From positions 1-38,169 of the forward strand of contig JAISCD010000110.1 in the NCBI GenBank assembly GCA_031265825.1: 38,169 nt of DNA, in the 5' to 3' direction. Positions 31,172-38,169 of the stretch are shown piece after piece. Made by a program: the position numbers and the translations under genes. Numbering within the stretch: position 1 is the first letter of the stretch; every line of letters begins with the position of its first letter. The notes below the pieces were generated by a model. That model was not told the DNA's origin, did no database searches, and saw only the letters and a program-made list of their open reading frames with translations. The DNA comes from Treponema sp. (GTDB taxonomy: Bacteria; Spirochaetota; Spirochaetia; Treponematales; Breznakiellaceae).

Positions 31172-33889
31172 ATGAAAAGGAAGCTTTTAGCCGCGTTCTT
31201 GGGCGCGGCGTTGTTAGCAGGGTTGCTTACCGGGTGCAGGGACTTACTGCATCCGGAGGGACCCAGGGATCGTGTCGTAACGTTTAGTGTGGAGAATAGC
31301 GCGTGGAAGAAGGTATCGGTAAAGAAAGACGATCCGATTGGCTCCGCGATGCCGTCAAATCCAAGCAGAGAGGGGTATACTTTCGCTGGCTGGTATACGG
31401 AAAGGAACGGCGCGGGCAAGCAGTTTATCGACTCTACGCAGGTGAATGAAGATATGACCGTGTACGCGAATTGGACGGTCGCGCAAAGGATCGTAACGTT
31501 TGACTTGCAGGGCGGGAACATTAACGGCTCGTCTGTACAACAGACGCGGACGTTAAGCAACGGGTCTGCGCTCGGCGTGAATATGCCGTCAAGTCCGAGC
31601 AGGGACAACTACACTTTCGGGGGCTGGTACACGGCAATCAACGGCGGAGGCAATGCGTTTAACGACTCTACACCGGTAACCGCGAGTATGACTATATATG
31701 CAAAATGGACGGCTATACAAAGGAACGTAACATTTGACTTGCAAGGCGGGAACATTAACGGCTCGGTTACATCACTGACGCGGACGGTGAACAGCGGGGC
31801 TTCGCTCGGCGCGAATACGCCGTCAAATCCGAGCAGGGACAACTATATTTTCGGTGGCTGGTACACTGCAATCAACGGCGGAGGCGTTCCGTTTAACGAC
31901 TCTACGCCGGTAACCGCTGATCTAATCATATACGCGAAATGGATGATTCTGCCGCAATACACCGTAACGTTTGACTTACAGGGCGGAAACATTTACGGCG
32001 ATACTGCCCAACAGACGCGGACAGTATACAGTGGCTTCTCCCTTGGCGTGAATATGCCATTCAGTCCGAGCAGGGACAACTATACCTTCAACGGCTGGTT
32101 TACTTCAAGCGGCGGGTACAGCGCTTCATTTATCGAGTCTACGCCGGTAGGCGCGGATATAACGGTATATGCAGATTGGGTGGTTATACAAAGGAACGTA
32201 ACGTTTGACTTGCAGGGCGGGAACATGAGTGGCTCGACCGCACAAGTAACGCGGACGGTGAACAGCGGGGCTTCGCTCGGCGCAAATACGCCGTCAAATC
32301 CGAGTAGGGACAACTATACTTTTGACGGCTGGTTTACCGCGACCAACGGCGGAGGCAATGCGGTTACCAGCTCTACACCGATAACCGTGAATCTAACCGT
32401 ATATGCGAAATGGACGATTATACAGCGGCTCGTAACGTTTGACTTACAAGGCGGGAACATGAGCGGCTCGACCGCACAAGTAACGCGGACCGTGAACAGC
32501 GGGACTGCGCTCGGCGCGAATACGCCATCAAACCCAAGCAGAGACGAATATATCTTCGACGGTTGGTATATTTCCGCAAGCGGGAGTAATACGTTTACCA
32601 GCTCTACGATGGTAACCGCGGATATGACCGTGTACGCGAAATGGACGATTATACAGTACACCGTAACGTTTGACTTGCAGGGTGGGAAGATCAGCGGCGA
32701 TACTGCGGCGCAGACGCGGACGGTGAACAGCGGGGCTTCGCTTGGCGCGAATATACCGTCAAATCCAAGCAGGAATGGGTATACTTTCGACGGCTGGTTT
32801 ACTTCTACAGGCGGGAGTAGTGAGTTTACCGACTCTACGCCGATAAGCGCGAATCTAACCATATACGCGAAATGGACAATTGCACAGATGCCTTCCAATT
32901 TGTCGCTTGCCGAGACGTTAGCGTGGATCAGTAGTAACGCGATAGAAGGTGGGAATTATACTATTACGCTAAAGAACGATGAGACCATCGCGTCCCAGTC
33001 GCTTTCGTATGATGTTAGCAATGTAAGTATAACTCTTGACGGCGGAACCGCGGAACGGATAGTTATCTTGAATTCAAATGGCGTACTCTTTACCATAGGC
33101 GACGGCGTAAGCTTGACACTGGGAAACAACGTTACCTTACAGGGACGGAGTAGCAATACGGCTTCGCTTGTGCGGGTGAACAGCGGAGGGACGCTGACGA
33201 TGAATACCGGCTCGAAGATTACAGGCAACACCAACGCCGCCGCTACTTACTCCTCCTCATCCAACAACGCCTATTCTATCCCTGGGGGCGGCGGGGTGTA
33301 TGTAAACGGCGGGACATTTACGATGAACGGTGGAGAAATCTCTGGCAACTCCGCTTCTCGTACTTCTTCCTCCTACTCCTCCTCCTACTCTTTCGGTGGT
33401 GGCGTATATATATCCGGTAACGGAATGTTTACGATGAGCGGCGGGACTATCAGTGGGAATATTTCCTCTTACTCCTCTTCTTCCAATAACTATTCCTACG
33501 GCGGCGGTGTGTGTGTGTACTATGGAACGTTTACGATGAGCGGTGGGACTATCAGCGGGAATACTTCCTCCTCCTACAACTATTCCTACGGCGGCGGGGT
33601 ATTTGTGTACATTAGCGGTATATTTACCATGACCGGCGGGACGATCAGTGGAAACTCCGCCGCTTACTTTTATGGCGGCGGGGTGTATGTGAATGGTGGG
33701 ACGTTCATCAAGCAGTCAGGCGGGATCATTTACGGGTCAAATGCAAGCAGTACGCTGAAAAACACTGTGTCTGGCAACGATTACGGACATGCAGTCTACG
33801 TCTCCTCGACTAAGATTCGCAACAGCACGGCGGGTTCAGGCGTAACGCTGAACAGCGGAGTAAGCGGCTCAGCGGGCGGCTGGGAGTAA
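31172..33889 (+). CDS. Surface lipoprotein adhesin with Listeria/Bacteroides repeats
   Basis: Large predicted surface lipoprotein of 905 residues. The lipobox is ALLAGLLTGCRDL (Cys near residue 21). Seven tandem List-Bact/InlB-B-type repeats of about 75 residues (residues 32-573) each have VTFDLQGGN, NPSRDNYTFGGW and TVYAKWT; the first is divergent. A spacer (about 575-665) leads to a Gly/Ser-rich tail of about six GGTFTMSGGTISGN units, typical of right-handed beta-helix polymorphic-type proteins. The tail units include runs of Ser and Tyr. Repeat similarity at DNA level suggests recombination-driven copy change. The ATG at 31172 has a GGGGGCGGGAG leader. The operon partner is the P13-like gene. 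Confidence 0.85.
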   Translation: MKRKLLAAFLGAALLAGLLTGCRDLLHPEGPRDRVVTFSVENSAWKKVSVKKDDPIGSAMPSNPSREGYTFAGWYTERNGAGKQFIDSTQVNEDMTVYANWTVAQRIVTFDLQGGNINGSSVQQTRTLSNGSALGVNMPSSPSRDNYTFGGWYTAINGGGNAFNDSTPVTASMTIYAKWTAIQRNVTFDLQGGNINGSVTSLTRTVNSGASLGANTPSNPSRDNYIFGGWYTAINGGGVPFNDSTPVTADLIIYAKWMILPQYTVTFDLQGGNIYGDTAQQTRTVYSGFSLGVNMPFSPSRDNYTFNGWFTSSGGYSASFIESTPVGADITVYADWVVIQRNVTFDLQGGNMSGSTAQVTRTVNSGASLGANTPSNPSRDNYTFDGWFTATNGGGNAVTSSTPITVNLTVYAKWTIIQRLVTFDLQGGNMSGSTAQVTRTVNSGTALGANTPSNPSRDEYIFDGWYISASGSNTFTSSTMVTADMTVYAKWTIIQYTVTFDLQGGKISGDTAAQTRTVNSGASLGANIPSNPSRNGYTFDGWFTSTGGSSEFTDSTPISANLTIYAKWTIAQMPSNLSLAETLAWISSNAIEGGNYTITLKNDETIASQSLSYDVSNVSITLDGGTAERIVILNSNGVLFTIGDGVSLTLGNNVTLQGRSSNTASLVRVNSGGTLTMNTGSKITGNTNAAATYSSSSNNAYSIPGGGGVYVNGGTFTMNGGEISGNSASRTSSSYSSSYSFGGGVYISGNGMFTMSGGTISGNISSYSSSSNNYSYGGGVCVYYGTFTMSGGTISGNTSSSYNYSYGGGVFVYISGIFTMTGGTISGNSAAYFYGGGVYVNGGTFIKQSGGIIYGSNASSTLKNTVSGNDYGHAVYVSSTKIRNSTAGSGVTLNSGVSGSAGGWE

Positions 33890-33894
33890 GAATA

Positions 33895-33938
33895 GTTAGC
33901 AGGTAGCAGTTAGCAGGTAGCAGTTAGCAGGTAGCAAA
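33895..33938 (+). repeat. 14-nt tandem repeat of GTTAGCAGGTAGCA
   Basis: Three near-exact copies of the 14-mer follow the adhesin stop codon. The words overlap those of the other AGCA-type heptamer patches, which recur at 1-95, 19118-19140, 19785-19800 and 29440-29550. Confidence 0.85.
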
Positions 33939-34030
33939 GGAAGACGGGCGGGCGGTGTCAGGGCGCGAGGGCTAGGCGCGAGTGTCAGGCATCGGGGTTG
34001 TGCGTACTAGTTTTGCGATAAGTTTCTAAA

Positions 34031-34057
34031 GGAGCGGTCAAATCCGCTCCTTTTTTT
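34031..34057 (+). terminator. Strong intrinsic terminator after the adhesin operon
   Basis: GGAGCGG (34031-34037) pairs with CCGCTCC (34044-34050) over a 6-nt loop and is followed by seven T. It lies about 140 bp after the adhesin stop and closes the P13-like/adhesin operon. Confidence 0.92.
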
Positions 34058-34229
34058 ATCGGCGGTGTCAGAGGCGCGGACAGGGTCAGGCATGGGCGGA
34101 GTCAAGGCGCGGTGTCAAGTCACGGCGGAGGGTGCGGCGGTGGTGTCGGGTGCGGCGGCGTGCCCGTGAGAGCAGAGCGAGGGCTAGGCGCGGGTGTCAG
34201 GCGCGGCGGTGTCAGGGCGCGGGTGTCGG

Positions 34230-36585
34230 GCGCGGCGGTGTCAGACACCCGCGGTGGGTAAGGCGGTATCTGATACCAACGGCGGATAAGGCGGCGGCTG
34301 ACACCAGCGGCGGGTAAAGCGGTGTCTGACACCACCGGCGGATAAGACGATGTCTGACACCACCGGCGGGTAAGATTGCGGCTGATACCAGCGGCAGGTA
34401 GAGCGGCGGCTGACACCAGCGGCGGGTAAGGCGGCGACTGACACCAGCGGCAGGTAGAGCGGCGGCTGACACCAGCGGTGGGTAAGGCGGTGTCTGATAC
34501 CAACGGCGGATAAGATGGCGGCTGACACCAGCGGTGGATAAGACGGTGTCTGACACCAGCGGCAGATAAGGCGGTGTTTGACACCACAGCGGCGAGTAAG
34601 ACGGTGTCTGACACCAGCGGCAGATAAGGCGGTGTTTGACACCACAGCGGCGAGTAAGACGGTGTCAGACACCAGCGGCGGGTAAGGCGGCGTCTGTCAC
34701 CAGCGGGTAAGGCGGTGTTTGACACCACGGCGGGTAAAGCGGTGTCTGATACCACCGGCGAGTAAGGCGGCGGCTGACACCAGCGGCGGGTAAGACGGCG
34801 GCTGACACCAGCGGTAAGGCGGCGGCTGACACCAGCGGCGGGTAAGACGGCGGCTGAAACCAGCGGCGGGTAAGACGGCGGCTGACACCAGCGGTAAGGC
34901 GGCGTCTGACACCAACAGCGGATTTGGCGGCGTCAGACCCCAGCGGCGGGTAAGACGTCGTCTGACACCACGGCGGTTGAGACGGCGGCAGACACCAGCG
35001 GTGGGTAAGGCGGCGTCTGATACCAACGGTGGATAAGACGATGTCTGACACCAGTGGCGGGTAAGACGGCGTCTGACACCAGCGGTAAGGCGGCGACTGA
35101 CACCAGCGACGGATAAAGCGGTGTCAGACACCAGCGGCGGGTAAGGCGGCGACTGACACCAGCGGCGGATAAGGCGATGTCTGACACCAACGGCGGGTAA
35201 GACGGGGTCTGACACCAGCGGCGGGTAAGGCGACGTCTGACACCAGCGAGTAAGGCGGCGTCAGACACCAGCGACAGGTAAGGCAGGGCTGACACTAGCG
35301 GGTAAGACGGTGTCTGACACCAGCGGTGGATAAGGCGGGTAAGGCGGCGACTGACCCCAGCGGCGGGTAAGGCGGCGACTGACCCCAGCGGCGGATAAGG
35401 CGGCGTCTGACACCAGCGATGGATAAGGCGGGGCTGACACTAGCGAGTAAGGCGGTGTCTGACCCCAGCGGCGGATGAGACGGTGTCTGACACCAGCGGC
35501 GGATAAGACGGCGACTGACACCAGCGGCAGGTAAGACGGATAAGGCGGTGTCTGACACCACGGCGTTAAGCCGGCGACTGACACCAACGGCGGATAAGGT
35601 GGGGTAAGGCGGTAAAGCGGTGTCAGACACCAAAGACGGGTAAGGCGGCGTCTGACACCAGCGGAAAGTAAGGCGATGTCTGATACCAGCGGCGGGTAAG
35701 GCGGCGTCTGACACCAGCGGCGGGTAAGACGATGCCTGACACCAACGGCAGGTAAGACGGCGGCTGACACCAACGGCGGGTAAGACGGCGACTGACACCA
35801 ACGGCGATAAGACGGCGGCTGACACCAACGGCGGGTAAGACGGCGTCTGACACCAGGGCGGGTAAGGCGGCGGCTGACACCAGCGGCGGGTAAGGCGGCG
35901 ACTGACACCAACGGCGGATAAGGCGGTGTCTGACACCAACGAGTAAGACGGCGACTGACACCAACAGGTAAGGCGGCGGCTGACACCAGCAGGTAAGGCG
36001 GCGTCTGACACCAGCGGTTAGGTGGCGACTGAGTCCCGCGGCGGGTGAGTCGGTGGGTGTCACCGCAGGGTAAGGCGGTGTCTGACACCAACGGTGGGTA
36101 AGGCGATGTCTGACACCAGCGGTAAGGCGGCGACTGACACCCCGTAGGAAGCCGGTGTCTGACACCAACAGCGGGTAAGGCGGCATCTGACACCAACGGG
36201 TAAAGGGTAAAGCGGCGCCTGACACCAGCAGGTAAAGCGGCGCCTGACACCAACGGTGGATAAGACTGCGTTTGACACCAACGATGGATAAGGCGGTGTC
36301 TGACACCACGGCGTTAAGCCGGCGACTGACACCAACGGCAGTGTCAGACACCCCGGCGTTAAGCCGACGTCTGACACCAGCGGTAAGACGGCGACTGACA
36401 CCAGCGGGTAAAGCGGCGGCTGACACCAGCGGTGGATAAGACGGTGTCTGACACCAGCGAGTAAGGCGGTGTCTGACACCAGCGGCGGATAAGACGGTGT
36501 CTGACACTAACGGCGGGGAAGGCGGTGTCTGACACCAGCGATGGATAAGGCGATGTCAGACACCAGCGGCGGGTAAGACTCCGCC
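34230..36585. repeat. Array of about 80 units of a 28-nt repeat built on TGACACC
   Basis: The typical unit joins AGCGGCGGGTAAGRCGG to a variable GYGNC and the near-constant TGACACC. The right arm GACACC is well kept while the left arm varies (GGTGTC, GGCGAC, GGCGGC, GATGTC), so a perfect dyad exists in only some units. Some units lack 8-12 nt (AGCGGTAAGG). Neighbouring units are often alike, as expected for unequal exchange. The minus-strand frames are open over long stretches because the unit lacks stop codons; 28 nt is not a multiple of 3, so a translated product would show a 28-residue period. No gene is called, and no spacers or cas genes support CRISPR. Confidence 0.9.
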
Positions 36586-37536
36586 CTATTTGCAATACTT
36601 TTCTATATATTCATTCATCGCTTTGACAAGACGGATTTCCAGCGCCTCGTTATAACGCAACCCGCCGCCTTTAACCTTTTTCGCTCCCAGAATATGACCA
36701 ATACCAGAGTACAAGGCGATAAAGGAATGATCGACCCCGTAGACGTTGAATACGCCATGCAGAGTCGCGGAGTTGGAATACGGCACGATATTATCCGAGA
36801 CGTCATGAACGATAATGGTGGGAGGCGTAACCCTAGAAACAAAAGAAAGCGGGGAAATAGCGTCCATGAGACTCTGACCGGTTTCGCTGTAGCCTTCGTC
36901 GGTAATATCGCCTTCCTGTGGATGATAACCCGTAGCCTTCTCAGCCACTTGATAGAACAACTTGAGCCAGCGCAGTTTCTTGAAGTTGTACAAGAAGGCA
37001 ATATCACTCAAGTCCGCGGGACCCGCCATATCCACACAAAACGCCACAGGTATAGGAGAGGTTTCGTAGTGACTATAGGCGTAAAGCATTGAGAGGTGCG
37101 CGCCTGAAGAATGCCCCATGATGATCAAGTTTCCAACATCTACGCCGCGTTCCTCACAGAAATTCCGTATATACGCGACCGCGGAACCTACGTCTTCCAC
37201 CAGATCGCCAATATGCGTAGTCTCATCAATATACCGGTGGTTCATGGACGCGACGACAAACCTATCCCTGAATACGTCTAAAAAAAGAGGGCGGTCGTTT
37301 TTATCGCCATACATCCATATCCCACCATGAATGAACAGGATAACACCTTCAGGCGTCTGTCCATCTGGAATCGAAACGTCCAGTACATTCCGCTCATGAT
37401 CGCCATAACTCAAATCCTTATGTGCGGTGTAGTGAGTCTCCTGCTGGATTTTGCTCGTTGAAGCGCAACCGGTAAACAAGCATAGTACACAAACTAAAAG
37501 TAACGCTATAAATGACCAATCAATAAATAATCGCAT
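36586..37536 (-). CDS. Lipoprotein alpha/beta-hydrolase (carboxylesterase-like)
   Basis: Predicted envelope-anchored esterase of 316 residues. A lipoprotein signal (LLLVCVLCLFTGCAST) is followed by an alpha/beta-hydrolase fold: oxyanion motif LFIHGGIWMYGDK, nucleophile Ser in IMGHSSGAHLSM, acid in VHDVSDNIVPYS and probable catalytic His in GIGHILGAKK. It resembles the BD-FAE/feruloyl-esterase-like and hormone-sensitive-lipase-like groups; the substrate is unknown. The ATG at 37536 is favoured (AAGGAG 9 nt upstream); another at 37542 sits only 3 nt from that site. The gene's 3' end abuts the 28-nt repeat array. Confidence 0.85.
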   Translation of the reverse strand: MRLFIDWSFIALLLVCVLCLFTGCASTSKIQQETHYTAHKDLSYGDHERNVLDVSIPDGQTPEGVILFIHGGIWMYGDKNDRPLFLDVFRDRFVVASMNHRYIDETTHIGDLVEDVGSAVAYIRNFCEERGVDVGNLIIMGHSSGAHLSMLYAYSHYETSPIPVAFCVDMAGPADLSDIAFLYNFKKLRWLKLFYQVAEKATGYHPQEGDITDEGYSETGQSLMDAISPLSFVSRVTPPTIIVHDVSDNIVPYSNSATLHGVFNVYGVDHSFIALYSGIGHILGAKKVKGGGLRYNEALEIRLVKAMNEYIEKYCK

Positions 37537-37641
37537 ATTCATTTTCTCCTTATTTGAAAACCCCCGCCGCATAACCCTCCGCGGCGGATCGGTTCACGTA
37601 ATATTTATTAGTATTATATAAAAACCATTTCACGCCTACAA

Positions 37642-37744
37642 GCACCCTTCGGGTGTTTAAATACTTCTTAATGGTTGTTGTACGAAAGGGGGCGCCGCTT
37701 CCACTGACTTGACGGTTACGCTTGCTTTGCAAGCGGAACCGTCT
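37642..37744 (-). repeat. Dispersed gene-upstream element, copy D
   Basis: On the minus strand it runs CGCTTGC-aa-GCAAGCG, GCGCCCCCTTTCG, TACAACAACCATTAAGAAG, TATTTAAA and ends in the CACCCGAAGGGTG hairpin, about 100 bp before the esterase start and pointing toward it. Confidence 0.75.
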
Positions 37745-37807
37745 CGTTGTTTGAAAGGAGCCTCCGTTATGTCCGACACCATGTCCAGCGCCGCCGCAAG
37801 GCAGGCG

Positions 37808-37917
37808 TCATAAGTAGGAGGGGGGCGCGTCTTTCCCTAAACGGAGGTCGGCACACAGTCGCCCTTGTGGTGCGCCCCCCTGTCTCCAGCCTGCCTACGG
37901 CAGGCTTCCGCCACCCC
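37808..37917 (-). repeat. Structured dispersed element, copy 2 (inverted)
   Basis: About 110 bp matching copy 1 on the other strand. The variable hairpin reads AGCCTGCC-gta-GGCAGGCT on the minus strand (37888-37906), replacing AGACCCC-gaa-GGGGTCT of copy 1. The long-range GGGGGGCGC/GCGCCCCCC stem is retained. Confidence 0.8.
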
Positions 37918-38003
37918 CAACACCCGCCCCGCCCGCGTGTCTGACACTACGGCATCGGCTACGTGCCTACGGTGTCAGCCACCGATGACGTGTGTGCGGC
38001 GGA

Positions 38004-38169
38004 CGGCACGGGCGGCACGGGCGGCACGGGCGGCACGAGCGGTGTCAGATACGGCGGCGTGGGCTGGTGCCAGCCGCCGCCGCCAAACCCCATCCGTTGC
38101 CTGTGGTGCCAGACACCACTTCCAAACCCCGCCCCGTTGCCTGCGGTGTCAGGTATCGGCGGCGGGCGG
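38004..38169. repeat. 9-nt tandem repeat and further GGTGTC-type repeats to the window end
   Basis: CGGCACGGG is repeated from 38004 to 38039 (three exact copies and one variant). It continues into GGTGTCAGATACG and GGTGCCAGACACC with the linker CCAAACCCCGCCCCGTTGC, the inverse of the 19150-19492 linker. The region is cut by the window end. No gene is apparent. Confidence 0.75.

Noticed and set aside
34120-36507. Long minus-strand proteins rich in Arg, Pro, Cys and Trp
   Set aside because: All minus-strand frames are open because the repeat unit lacks stop codons; no ribosome site or conserved start is seen and the composition is that of translated repeat.
34230-36585. CRISPR array
   Set aside because: The 28-nt units follow each other without unique spacers, diverge from one another, and no cas gene is present.
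37747-37944. 65-residue ORF near the window end
   Set aside because: It lies entirely within the inverted structured repeat and flanking repeat DNA and has no homology I recognise.

Overview
The window looks like a chromosomal segment of a spirochaete, most likely a host-associated treponeme. The argument rests on gene families: fliW overlapping csrA, a protein with a Borrelia P13-like C-terminal half, several SH3b exported proteins, a lipoprotein adhesin built of Listeria/Bacteroides-type repeats plus a Gly/Ser-rich repeat tail, and a CHASE2 adenylate cyclase. Base composition is moderate, and non-coding DNA is unusually abundant and repeat-rich. The taxon is an inference from these families, not from a marker gene; no rRNA or tRNA gene is visible.

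Layout. 1-445: repeat-rich leader with two dyads and a candidate promoter. 446-8452: a self-contained phosphotransferase operon with EIICB of mannitol type, HPr, a PRD activator, EIIA, 1-phosphofructokinase, a sorbose-1-phosphate-reductase-like dehydrogenase and EI. It holds all the phosphocarriers and suggests a hexitol route ending in fructose-1-phosphate. 8510-15992: a GNAT acetyltransferase, mtnN, an orphan immunity-like protein with an internal heptapeptide repeat, a GH13 gene broken by one in-frame TAG, a maltose O-acetyltransferase-like gene, an orphan amino-acid-binding lipoprotein, and an Rrf2 regulator overlapping a membrane protein. 16004-21388 (minus strand): CHASE2 adenylate cyclase and two SH3b exported proteins, separated by a block of repeats. 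21458-24796 (minus strand): compact galE-lgt-fliW-csrA-thiN cluster. 24899-27844: UPF0158/GNAT fusion, ymdB and a lone trpB. 27900-29434: a promoter-terminator pair that defines a small RNA of about 67 nt, a second promoter with the same -35 context, a C10 tract, a 21-nt tandem array open in all six frames, and a conserved hypothetical gene. 29838-33889: a P13-like protein and a lipoprotein adhesin, ended by a strong terminator. 34230-36585: roughly 80 copies of a 28-nt repeat. 36586-37536 (minus strand): lipoprotein esterase. 37640-38169: further dispersed repeats.

Main themes. (1) Several repeat families occur together: a near-palindrome GGTGTCTGACACC in differently spaced arrays; an element that lies upstream of, and points toward, a gene in all four places it occurs; a 106-110 bp element in two inverted copies whose hairpin stem differs completely in sequence yet keeps pairing; and three unrelated 21-nt tandem arrays. 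(2) The 27.9-28.8 kb region is the best candidate for an undescribed locus: a small RNA carrying an anti-Shine-Dalgarno-like stretch sits next to a possibly phase-variable repeat ORF. (3) Lipoprotein biogenesis (lgt), flagellin control (fliW/csrA) and several predicted lipoproteins fit a motile diderm spirochaete.
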